Assembly (NCBI GenBank): GCA_945898025.1
Contig: CAMDGT010000010.1
Location: 1-13,552 of the forward strand
Direction: 5' to 3'
DNA length: 13,552 nt
DNA from: Rickettsia typhi
Lineage (GTDB): Bacteria > Pseudomonadota > Alphaproteobacteria > Rickettsiales > UBA1997
The translations under genes were made by a program, and so were the position numbers. The notes beneath the pieces were generated by a model, which made no database searches, had not been told where the DNA came from, and was given only the letters and a program-made list of their open reading frames with translations. Positions 7,745 through 13,552 of this stretch are shown here, piece by piece. The stretch's first letter is position 1, and each line of letters starts with the position of its first letter.

Positions 7745-7779
7745 TTGATACTTCAAAATAGTTTTTTTATTAATTTAGT

Positions 7780-7808
7780 CTTGATAAATCAAGGATTACT
7801 TTTAAAAT
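7780..7808. promoter_or_regulatory. Divergent promoter region with shared palindrome
   Basis: CTTGAT and ATCAAG (7780-7785 and 7788-7793) form a perfect palindrome with a 2-nt centre. On the plus strand it supplies TTGATA at 7781-7786, followed 16 nt later by TAAAAT at 7803-7808, each 5 of 6 to consensus, a good promoter for the NlpD-like gene. On the minus strand the same palindrome supplies TTGATT, 17 nt before TAAAAA, a weaker promoter for the prepilin peptidase gene with a short leader. The two would compete or be regulated together. Confidence 0.5.
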
Positions 7809-7846
7809 TAGAGCAATTAAATTATTTGCAATTATAAATTCGTACT

Positions 7847-8899
7847 ATGAAACTAAAATATCTAACAATATTGCTCCTTGCTTTAGTAATGCAGTCTTGC
7901 TCTCAAAAACCTGCAAAAATCATTAATCGCAATCAAAATGTATATGATAAAAATAATCAACAAAATAAAATAAAATATCTAGATAAAAATAATAAAAACA
8001 CAAATCGACAAAATGACGAGGGGGAGAAAAAAATAGTCGTTGAAAGCGGAGAGACTCTTTATGGCGTTGCAAAAAAACACTCATTGGTGTTAAGAGATTT
8101 AATCGAAGTTAACAAATTAACTCCGCCTTTTATATTAAAAGCCGGCTCAACTCTTACAATTCCTAAACCCATATATCACGAAGTTAAGAATAGCGACACA
8201 TTATACAGCATTTCTAGAGAACACCAAATTAACATCGATCAACTTTATCAACTCAATAATTTAAACAGGGACAGCAATATAAAAGTTGGACAAAAAATTA
8301 GAATCACAAAATTTATAGAAAATGCAATCAATCAATCAAATAATGATAACTTGGTTGAAAGCAACGGCAAGAGCACTCAGGACAACATCATTAAAAACAA
8401 AAATTATTCTACAAATAATACCGTAGAATTTGCAAACAAAATATCTACGAAGCCAAATCCTAAAATTAACGAATCAAACGAAGGTGATAGCCGCATAATC
8501 GAGAATTCATTAGACAAAGTTAATCACTTCATTTGGCCATTAAAAGGAGAGGTGGTTTCTCAATTTGGTCCTAAGCAAGGCGGATTATATAATGATGGCA
8601 TTAATATTAAAGCCATCCAAGGATCAATAATAAAAACTAGCGATGCAGGCATTGTTGCATACGTTGGCAATGAATTAAAAAGCTATGGAAATTTAATAAT
8701 CATTAAGCATAAAAATGGCTGGATAAGTGCATACGCCCATCTTTCAAAAATATCGGTTCAAAATGGTCAAAAGATTCAACCAGAAACCATAATTGGCGAA
8801 GTCGGAAAAAGTGGTAATGTTAAATTTCCGCAACTCTATTTTTCTTTAAGAAAAGGTCGCGATGCCGTAAACCCTGAAAACTACCTAAATTACAAATAA
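7847..8899 (+). CDS. nlpD: NlpD-like lipoprotein: two LysM domains and a degenerate LytM (M23) domain
   Basis: The product has 350 residues. A lipoprotein signal peptide ends with the lipobox MQSC, so C18 is the expected lipidated residue. Two LysM peptidoglycan-binding domains lie at about 62-106 and 109-154, then an Asn/Lys-rich linker to about 225, then an M23/LytM fold at 228-347. The last domain resembles E. coli NlpD in YGNLIIIKH, SAYAHLSKI and VNPENYL. All zinc-site positions are altered: N249 and N253 replace the His and Asp of the HxGxD region, and Q329 and Y331 replace the histidines of HLHFE. Only H298 in YAH remains. It is therefore probably not an endopeptidase but an activator of a division amidase of the AmiC type, as known for NlpD and EnvC. 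ftsY follows after 20 nt, suggesting one transcript. No Shine-Dalgarno sequence is seen. Confidence 0.92.
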   Translation: MKLKYLTILLLALVMQSCSQKPAKIINRNQNVYDKNNQQNKIKYLDKNNKNTNRQNDEGEKKIVVESGETLYGVAKKHSLVLRDLIEVNKLTPPFILKAGSTLTIPKPIYHEVKNSDTLYSISREHQINIDQLYQLNNLNRDSNIKVGQKIRITKFIENAINQSNNDNLVESNGKSTQDNIIKNKNYSTNNTVEFANKISTKPNPKINESNEGDSRIIENSLDKVNHFIWPLKGEVVSQFGPKQGGLYNDGINIKAIQGSIIKTSDAGIVAYVGNELKSYGNLIIIKHKNGWISAYAHLSKISVQNGQKIQPETIIGEVGKSGNVKFPQLYFSLRKGRDAVNPENYLNYK

Positions 8900-8919
8900 A
8901 TTCAATTTCGATTCACAAA

Positions 8920-9846
8920 ATGTTTAAGATTTTCTCAAAAAGCAAAATTACTGAAAATATTTTCAGCGGTAATTTGACACAAAAAATTAGTCAAATTTTT
9001 ACTCATAAAAAGCTTGATTCATCAACCATCGAAGAGCTTGAAGATCTTTTTATAACCAGTGATATTGGAGCAGAAACCACTAATAAAATTATTGAAAATC
9101 TTAGGAAACAAAAATTTTCAAAAGAAAAAATAACAGACTCCGATTTTTTTGAGGTAAAAAAATTTCTTCAAAATGAAATTTTAAAGATACTGGAGCCTTG
9201 TCAAAAAGCTCTTGAACTTGATTTCACAAAATCTCCAATAGTAATAATATTTAACGGTGTAAATGGAGCTGGCAAAACTACCACAATCGCTAAAATTGCT
9301 CAAAAATTAAAAATTCAAAATAAAAAAGTTTTACTTGCGGCTTGCGACACTTTTCGCGCTGGAGCATGCGAACAGCTCGAAATTTGGGCAAAGAAAATTG
9401 ATATTGACATCATCCTTCCAAATAGAGAAAATGAAGAACCTAGCTCTGTCGCCTATCGATCTCTTGAATTTGCAACAAAAAACCAGTTTGATGTTATTTT
9501 AATTGACACAGCAGGAAGGTTGCATAATAAACAGAATCTAATGGATGAATTAAAAAAGATTAATAAAGTAATTAAAAAAATTGACGAAACCGCACCGCAT
9601 CATAACTTGCTTATAATAGATGGAACAACCGGACAAAACAGCCATAATCAACTAGAAAGCTTCGATGAAGCAATTAAAATTAGCGGGATAATAATAACCA
9701 AACTAGATGGAACGGCAAAAGGAGGTGCGATTATTTCTCTGGCAGACAAATTCAAAAAGCCAATTTATGCCATAGGAGTAGGCGAAAAAAGCTCTGACTT
9801 AAAAGAATTTGACGCTCAAGATTTTGTGAGCAATTTATTAAAATAA
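8920..9846 (+). CDS. ftsY: Signal recognition particle receptor FtsY
   Basis: The product has 308 residues: the SRP-family GTPase that docks signal-recognition-particle complexes at the inner membrane for co-translational insertion. A short N domain (about 15-95) is followed by the G domain, with the P-loop GVNGAGKT at 113-120, DTFRAGA at 143-149, DTAGR at 196-200 and TKLDGTAKGG at 260-269. The closing GVGEKSSDLKEFDAQDFV matches the conserved FtsY C-terminus. The long acidic A domain of E. coli FtsY is missing, as in many alphaproteobacteria; an N-terminal basic helix may mediate membrane contact. It is FtsY rather than Ffh because it lacks the methionine-rich M domain. The stop lies 5 nt from the stop of the convergent dprA, leaving no room for a normal terminator. 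Confidence 0.97.
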   Translation: MFKIFSKSKITENIFSGNLTQKISQIFTHKKLDSSTIEELEDLFITSDIGAETTNKIIENLRKQKFSKEKITDSDFFEVKKFLQNEILKILEPCQKALELDFTKSPIVIIFNGVNGAGKTTTIAKIAQKLKIQNKKVLLAACDTFRAGACEQLEIWAKKIDIDIILPNRENEEPSSVAYRSLEFATKNQFDVILIDTAGRLHNKQNLMDELKKINKVIKKIDETAPHHNLLIIDGTTGQNSHNQLESFDEAIKISGIIITKLDGTAKGGAIISLADKFKKPIYAIGVGEKSSDLKEFDAQDFVSNLLK

Positions 9847-9851
9847 AAATA

Positions 9852-11045
9852 TTATTTTTTAATAACTTTGTTGTTTTTTATAATTATTTTATCCGCTAAT
9901 TCCAATTCCATCAAAGCTATATTTAGCAATTGAGCAGGAACATTAAGCTGATCTACAATAACTGGAATTTCAGTTTCTCCAAAACCAAGAAGATTGTATA
10001 TTTTTTCTGCAAAATCAATATTATCGGATTTAAGTTTTGGATCAAGGTTTTCATCAACATATTGCTCTTCGTCGCCGTCTTCTAAAAAAGAATCTTCACC
10101 ATTTTTTTTGATAACAATAATTGGTATTATTTCTTCAAGTATATCATCAACATTTTCAACCATTTTTGCTCCTTCGCGAATTAGTCGATTTGTGCCACGA
10201 CACCTAGAATCAAGAGGAGAGCCGGGAACTGCAAAAACCTCTCTACCCTGTTCGATTGCAAATTTAGCCGTTATTAAACTACCAGATTTTATACTCGCTT
10301 CAATTACTAATGTTCCAAGAGCTATTCCCGAGATTATCCGATTTCTTTGAATGAAGCTTATGTTTTTTGGTGGAGTATCAAAACCCTGCTCTGTTAGTAT
10401 TAGCCCATTTTTACTAATTTCTTTATACATTTCTTGATTTTCTGGTGGATATATTTTGTTGATTCCTCCCGCCATAACAGCTATTGTTCCATTTTTTAAC
10501 GAAGCTTGATGAGCTGAAGAATCTATGCCCCTTGCCATTCCAGAAGCAATTACAATTTCGTTATTAGACAATTCTTCAGCAATTTTTTTAGCAAAGACCA
10601 TTCCGTTGAAAGAGCCATTTCTAGGACCAACAATAGATAAGATATTTTTTTGCAGCAAGGAGAGGTTCCCCTTATAAGTAATTACCGGAGGGGGGTTATT
10701 GATCTTTTTTAGTAAGTAAGGATATAAATCGTCGGTAAAAAATAATAATTTTGCTTCAAAATTTTTAGTAGATTCTATTTCTTGATTAATCTGATCGGTG
10801 CTAACTAATTTAATTTTAGATTTTATTTTTAATAATTGTATATTTGCAATATTATTTGATTTTCCTTGATTAATTGCGTCAATTACATTGGTGGCAGTGC
10901 CAAATATTTTGAGAAGATTAAAGAAAGTTGCAGGGCCAACATTTTCACTCCTGATTAATCTCAGAATATTAAATTTTTCAATATCGCAATCAGTGGAAAA
11001 ATTGCTATTATTTGCTGTAAGTAGTTTAAAATGGTTTGTGAACAT
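9852..11045 (-). CDS. dprA: DNA processing protein DprA (Smf)
   Basis: The product has 397 residues. DprA binds incoming single-stranded DNA and loads RecA during natural transformation; homologues also occur in bacteria with no known competence. An N-terminal helical region (about 25-110) precedes the Rossmann-like domain, with SIVGPRNGS at 137-145, SGMARGIDSSAH at 168-179, AGGINKIYPPEN around 192-203 and QRNRIISG at 233-240. PGSPLDSRCRGTNRLI at 274-289 is the typical end of the core. A linker leads to a small C-terminal winged-helix-like domain (about 340-395). All core motifs are intact. The usual P-R-N loop glycine/serine is GPRNGS here, a mild variation. It is divergent from rnhB (135-nt gap) and convergent with ftsY. 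No other competence genes are in the window, though the prepilin and prepilin peptidase could in principle belong to a DNA-uptake pilus. Confidence 0.96.
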   Translation of the reverse strand: MFTNHFKLLTANNSNFSTDCDIEKFNILRLIRSENVGPATFFNLLKIFGTATNVIDAINQGKSNNIANIQLLKIKSKIKLVSTDQINQEIESTKNFEAKLLFFTDDLYPYLLKKINNPPPVITYKGNLSLLQKNILSIVGPRNGSFNGMVFAKKIAEELSNNEIVIASGMARGIDSSAHQASLKNGTIAVMAGGINKIYPPENQEMYKEISKNGLILTEQGFDTPPKNISFIQRNRIISGIALGTLVIEASIKSGSLITAKFAIEQGREVFAVPGSPLDSRCRGTNRLIREGAKMVENVDDILEEIIPIIVIKKNGEDSFLEDGDEEQYVDENLDPKLKSDNIDFAEKIYNLLGFGETEIPVIVDQLNVPAQLLNIALMELELADKIIIKNNKVIKK

Positions 11046-11094
11046 ATTGTTTTTAGTGTTTATGATTTGGTGATAGCTCTGTGATAACTATTTT

Positions 11095-11123
11095 TTGCTT
11101 TACAATTAAAGCTTTGCTAGAAT
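11095..11123 (+). promoter_or_regulatory. Promoter candidate for the rnhB operon
   Basis: TAGAAT at 11118-11123 matches 5 of 6 consensus -10 bases and has an upstream TG (11115-11116), making an extended -10 element. A weak -35, TTGCTT at 11095-11100, is 17 nt upstream. The leader to rnhB would be about 50 nt and almost pure A/T. Confidence 0.45.
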
Positions 11124-11180
11124 TATTGTTATTAAAATAAATTATTCAATTATTTTTTTAATTATTTTTTAAATTAAACA

Positions 11181-11861
11181 ATGGCAGATTTTTCAATTGA
11201 AAATCAATATCAAAATAAATTAATTATTGGTTGCGACGAAGTTGGCAGAGGATGCTTGGCTGGACCAGTTTTATCGGCAATTGCAATGGTTTCAATCAAT
11301 GCTTTTAATAAAGAAGAAATATTGCAAATTCAAGACTCAAAACTTTTAAGCAAAAAACAGCGAGTAAAAGCTTTTGAAATAATTAAAGAAAAAATTTCTA
11401 ATAAAAAAATATTAGCTTCTTTTGGCATTATTGATAACGACACTATAGATAAAATAAACATCCTCGAGGCAACAAAATTGTCTATGCTGAATGCTTATCA
11501 GAATTTTTGCCGTCAAACTAAAATTTATCCAAATATTATGCTGGTTGATGGCAATTTTAAGCCATTTTCATTGAGAGATAATTTAGAGGAAATAAAGCCA
11601 ATTATCAAGGGAGATAAAATTTCAATATCAATTGCAACTGCATCAATAATCGCAAAAGAAACTCGCGACAATATTATGGAAGATTATCACATAAATTTTC
11701 CGCAATTTGATTGGAAAAACAATATGGGCTATGGCACAAAAAATCATGTGCAGGCAATTAAAGAAAGCGGAATTTCTTATCTTCATCGCATCAGCTTTGA
11801 GCCAATAAAATCAATCAACAACGATATTAAAGAAAAATACTCACCAAATGCTAACAATTGA
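11181..11861 (+). CDS. rnhB: Ribonuclease HII
   Basis: The product has 226 residues. RNase HII cuts RNA in RNA-DNA hybrids and at single ribonucleotides left in DNA. The four metal-binding acids are present: D19 and E20 in GCDEVGRG, D123 in LVDG and D145 in IKGD. Other family motifs are DSKLLSKKQR at 52-61, the TASIIAKETRD segment at 153-163 and MGYGTKNH at 182-189. The ATG has a nearly pure A/T leader with no Shine-Dalgarno sequence. Its last 14 nt overlap the start of tsaC, which implies translational coupling. The C-terminal tail after about 205 is lysine- and asparagine-rich, in keeping with the AT-rich genome. Confidence 0.97.
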   Translation: MADFSIENQYQNKLIIGCDEVGRGCLAGPVLSAIAMVSINAFNKEEILQIQDSKLLSKKQRVKAFEIIKEKISNKKILASFGIIDNDTIDKINILEATKLSMLNAYQNFCRQTKIYPNIMLVDGNFKPFSLRDNLEEIKPIIKGDKISISIATASIIAKETRDNIMEDYHINFPQFDWKNNMGYGTKNHVQAIKESGISYLHRISFEPIKSINNDIKEKYSPNANN

Positions 11862-12495
11862 TCAGCAGAATAAAAATGCCGTAATATTGGCAACAAAAGC
11901 CTTGCAGGAAGGAAAGATTATAATAATACCGACCGATACAATATACGGATTAGCGGTCGACGGATCCAACATTGAAGCGGTAAAAAGGCTGTACAACCTT
12001 AAAAAAAGAGATAAAAATAAACCAATTGCAATTTTTTTGCCTAAATTTGATTTCATCACTGAAATATTTGAGCTAAGCGATCTGGGAGCTAAAATTGCTA
12101 AACATTTTTTACCCGGAAAGATTACAATTGTTGCAAAATTAAGAAAATCGATTTCTAAAAAAATAAAAATCGCCAACAACTTAAATAAAAATAATCAAGA
12201 ATTTTTAGGATTCCGCATTCCACATCACAATTTTGTTGAAAGATTAAATCAAACATTTAAAAATGTTATCGCAGTTAGCAGTGCAAATCCATCAGAAATG
12301 CAAGTTGCTAGCAATCGAGAGGATATCGAGCAATATTTCAAAAATTCGACTGTAGAGCTTGCAATTATTGATAAAAATATCAATAATCATCAATCCCCTT
12401 CAACCATTATTAAGCTTGAGCATAATAATTGCGAAATATTAAGAGAGGGAGCGATAAGCAAAACAGAAATTAATAACATTGTTTTTAAAAATTAA
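11848..12495 (+). CDS. tsaC: Threonylcarbamoyl-AMP synthase (YrdC/Sua5 domain)
   Basis: The product has 215 residues. The enzyme makes L-threonylcarbamoyladenylate from threonine, bicarbonate and ATP, the first step of the universal t6A modification of tRNAs reading ANN codons. Motifs in order are PTDTIYGL (28-35), KKRDKNKPI (52-60), FLPGKITIV (87-95), GFRIP (121-125), SSANPSE (144-150), STIIKL (185-190) and REGAI (199-203). Only the YrdC domain is present, so it is the short TsaC type without the Sua5 C-terminal domain. Its start overlaps the end of rnhB by 14 nt, and the next gene begins 3 nt after its stop. The partner genes tsaB, tsaD and tsaE are not in the window. Confidence 0.95.
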   Translation: MLTIDQQNKNAVILATKALQEGKIIIIPTDTIYGLAVDGSNIEAVKRLYNLKKRDKNKPIAIFLPKFDFITEIFELSDLGAKIAKHFLPGKITIVAKLRKSISKKIKIANNLNKNNQEFLGFRIPHHNFVERLNQTFKNVIAVSSANPSEMQVASNREDIEQYFKNSTVELAIIDKNINNHQSPSTIIKLEHNNCEILREGAISKTEINNIVFKN

Positions 12496-12498
12496 CCT

Positions 12499-13104
12499 AT
12501 GTTCAATTTATCACAAAATCCAATTGTTAAATTAATTGGAGTTATTGCCATAATTTATTTTGTTTTTTTTAATAAAAAAAACGATCAGGTTCAAAAAATA
12601 ACCAGCGAGGATCTAGCGAATAAAATTACCAACACTCAAGAGCATTTTTCAAAAATCTCTACTAATATCAAAATATTAAAAGAATATGACAAGGCCATAA
12701 AGGGAGAAATTGTTTTCTCAAAAGGAATAAATAGCATTTATAGCGAATATGCAGAAACTGACTCTGCCAATCAAAAAAATCTCATCACAATAAAATGTGG
12801 CACCGCTGTAAAAGTAAGAGAATATATCTATACAACCGAGGGTCGCCTAATAACAAGCCAAGAAGATTACAAATATCAAATCGGTAGCAATGAGAGCTCA
12901 ATTATTGAAAATCAATTAATCAATGCAAAAGAGGGCTCGGTGAAAATTATTTCTATCCCCAACAAAGAAATAAATCTAGATAAAAGGCTTAACGAACTAT
13001 TTACTAACAAAAAAATCAATATAGACGATGTTAAGGCCTATATTTTAATTGAAAAAATCTTTATAGAATCAGAAGATAAAGGCATTAAGTGCAACAATAA
13101 TTAA
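12499..13104 (+). CDS. Membrane-anchored protein of unknown function with possible FKBP-like domain
   Basis: The product has 201 residues. An uncleaved membrane anchor or signal anchor is likely at about 8-24, followed by a Lys/Asn-rich stretch and a globular domain from about 95 to 190. I do not recognise a named family with certainty. The domain has the order of an FKBP-type peptidyl-prolyl isomerase: GTAVKVREYIYTTEGRLI (101-118) resembles the G-x-x-V-x-V-x-Y-x-G-x-L strand, YKYQIGS (124-130) the F-x-L-G strand, IIENQLINAKEGS (135-147) the VIxGxxxxxxxMxxGE helix, KIISIP (149-154) the final IP strand, and YILIEKIF (181-188) the last beta strand. The aromatic active-site residues of true FKBPs are mostly missing, so it may only share the fold. 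It follows tsaC after 3 nt and is surely in its operon. The globular part would face the periplasm if the anchor is N-in. Confidence 0.8.
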   Translation: MFNLSQNPIVKLIGVIAIIYFVFFNKKNDQVQKITSEDLANKITNTQEHFSKISTNIKILKEYDKAIKGEIVFSKGINSIYSEYAETDSANQKNLITIKCGTAVKVREYIYTTEGRLITSQEDYKYQIGSNESSIIENQLINAKEGSVKIISIPNKEINLDKRLNELFTNKKINIDDVKAYILIEKIFIESEDKGIKCNNN

Positions 13105-13164
13105 TTACGGAATTATACACTTTAAGGTTGATTGAATAGAAAATCAAGAGTTTTTATTTTCAAA

Positions 13165-13251
13165 CTAAAAAGGTCTGGCCCTGGAGGCATTATTTCCATT
13201 TAGATTATAGGCAACCTCTAAAGATCGAAATTTAACCCAGTAAATTTGAAT
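13165..13251 (-). pseudogene. Short open frame, possible 3' remnant of a gene
   Basis: On the minus strand the frame between TAA (13252-13254) and TAG (13165-13167) is open for 28 codons, with no ATG at its beginning. The translation includes KFRSLEVAYNLNG and ends NNASRARPF, a mixed composition unlike the Lys/Asn/Ile-rich random frames around it. This hints at the tail of a lost gene, but I cannot assign a family and chance is possible. Confidence 0.2.
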
Positions 13252-13263
13252 TTATGAGATTTT

Positions 13264-13293
13264 TTGGTTTTGAATTTTCAAATTAAAAACCAA
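13264..13293. repeat. Strong inverted repeat (14-bp arms)
   Basis: Arms at 13264-13277 and 13280-13293 pair over 14 bp with a single mismatch (13272 with 13285) around a 2-nt centre. No T-run follows the stem in either transcription direction (the plus strand continues GTTC, the minus strand AAAA), so it is not a typical intrinsic terminator. It may mark the end of an element or be a cruciform-prone site. Confidence 0.6.
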
Positions 13294-13336
13294 GTTCAAA
13301 AAATTTTATTTTTACAGCTTAATTTGGCAAGGTTTT

Positions 13337-13552
13337 TTATGAATTTTGGTTGTGGTTTTTGTGTTTTAGGTAGTCGCGGACGGTAGATATCCCATCTCGT
13401 TTAATGAGTTGTCCTAGATGGATCCCCAGGCGGATCCCCAGAAGGATTATATTGTAGACCAGATTCATCATTTCGATTGTTCGAACGAAGTGTTGAACCA
13501 TGTGAGCTTTGGGCACTAAAAATGATTTCATCCCTTGATATGATTCTAGATT
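13337..13552 (-). CDS. 3' end of an unidentified gene running off the window (possible transposase tail)
   Basis: The minus-strand frame is open from the window edge to TAA at 13337-13339, 71 codons, so the gene's 5' part lies beyond 13552; the internal ATG at 13531 need not be its start. The translation has LESYQGMKS near the edge, then AHMVQHFVRTIEMMNLVYNI and ends RDYLKHKNHNQNS. Codons such as CTG, CGC, GGG and CTC are frequent, unlike the A/T-ending codons of every other gene here, and the DNA is about 40% G+C. A YQG followed by helical segments with H and E resembles the C-terminal part of some IS4-like DDE transposases, but this is only a resemblance. It could also be a broken gene. A 12-bp tandem duplication lies inside it. 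Confidence 0.4.
   Translation of the reverse strand, partial: NLESYQGMKSFLVPKAHMVQHFVRTIEMMNLVYNIILLGIRLGIHLGQLIKRDGISTVRDYLKHKNHNQNS
13420..13443. repeat. Two tandem 12-bp units (GGATCCCCAG core)
   Basis: GGATCCCCAG occurs at 13420-13429 and again at 13432-13441, exactly 12 bp apart, so the duplication keeps the reading frame of the minus-strand gene (giving IRLG then IHLG). A third GGAT follows at 13444. This is the most G/C-rich spot in the window. Confidence 0.75.

Larger units (their letters stand above)
13105..13336. other. Spacer of about 230 bases without a convincing gene
   Basis: No tRNA, RNA gene or long frame is visible. It contains a G/C-richer patch at about 13171-13190, a short minus-strand open frame (13165-13251) and a strong AT-rich hairpin (13264-13293). 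It separates the rnhB operon from the compositionally different 3' end. No clear intrinsic terminator follows the gene ending at 13104. Confidence 0.5.

Noticed and set aside
7745..7756. TTG at 7754-7756 as the prepilin peptidase start
   Set aside because: It adds only four residues; the in-frame ATG at 7742-7744 gives the usual N-terminus and suits the short leader of the promoter candidate.
7842..8899. Active M23 endopeptidase annotation for the LysM/LytM lipoprotein
   Set aside because: The zinc ligand positions are Asn, Asn, Gln and Tyr, so hydrolase activity is not supported.
9840..9862. AT dyad between the convergent ftsY and dprA stops as a bidirectional terminator
   Set aside because: The arms are only A and T, the symmetry is imperfect and it overlaps both stop codons; such a stem would be too weak to call.
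9994..10350. Long plus-strand frame antisense to dprA
   Set aside because: Its translation is Ser/Ile/Phe-rich, the typical shadow of an AT-rich gene, and dprA has all its family motifs on the other strand. The same holds for frames antisense to rpsA, sppA, recJ, tsaC and the prepilin peptidase gene.
13105..13552. CRISPR array or toxin-antitoxin pair in the last 450 bases
   Set aside because: No regularly spaced repeats beyond one 12-bp duplication, and no pair of small overlapping genes with a start.

Overview
This is an AT-rich window (roughly 30% G+C by eye), densely packed with genes, using the standard bacterial code (TGA is a stop in recJ, the prepilin peptidase gene and rnhB). Almost everything recognisable is bacterial housekeeping. 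The base composition, the short FtsY without an acidic N-terminal domain, the alphaproteobacterial-style S1 protein and the near absence of Shine-Dalgarno sequences suggest an alphaproteobacterium with a reduced genome, probably of the Rickettsiales type. That placement is inference; there is no rRNA here to confirm it.

Layout. From 69 to 6813 all genes run on the minus strand. In transcription order they are rpsA (ribosomal protein S1), sppA (signal peptide peptidase), acpP (acyl carrier protein), tRNA-Ala(UGC), a cytochrome b561, a type IV prepilin-like protein and recJ. An intrinsic terminator candidate separates acpP from the tRNA, and the tRNA has its own good promoter candidate. A prepilin peptidase gene (6917-7744, minus) precedes rpsA and diverges from an NlpD-like LysM/LytM lipoprotein gene (7847, plus). 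A small palindrome between them carries a -35-like hexamer on each strand. The NlpD-like gene is followed by ftsY, which converges with dprA (minus) with only 5 bases between the stop codons. Divergent from dprA is a compact plus-strand set: rnhB, tsaC (overlapping rnhB by 14 nt) and a membrane-anchored protein of unknown function whose C-terminal part resembles an FKBP fold.

After 13104 the character changes. About 230 bases hold no convincing gene but contain a strong AT hairpin and a short open frame. Then, from 13337 to the window edge, comes the 3' end of a minus-strand reading frame with higher G+C (about 40% by hand count over 13321-13552) and different codon use. This may be the edge of a mobile element or other acquired DNA.

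How the genes fit together. The prepilin peptidase is the enzyme expected to process the prepilin encoded 4 kb away, so the window has one substrate and one processing enzyme but no pilus or type II secretion ATPase or secretin. FtsY and SppA act in protein targeting and in clearing signal peptides. The NlpD-like protein has lost the zinc ligands of the M23 fold and is probably an activator of a cell-wall amidase. RecJ, DprA and RNase HII are nucleic-acid maintenance enzymes.

I did not find a convincing new system. The points most worth a second look are the altered GxGD motif of the prepilin peptidase, the fully degenerate LytM site, the possible cryptic FKBP-like protein, the shared divergent -35 palindrome, and the compositionally odd 3' end.
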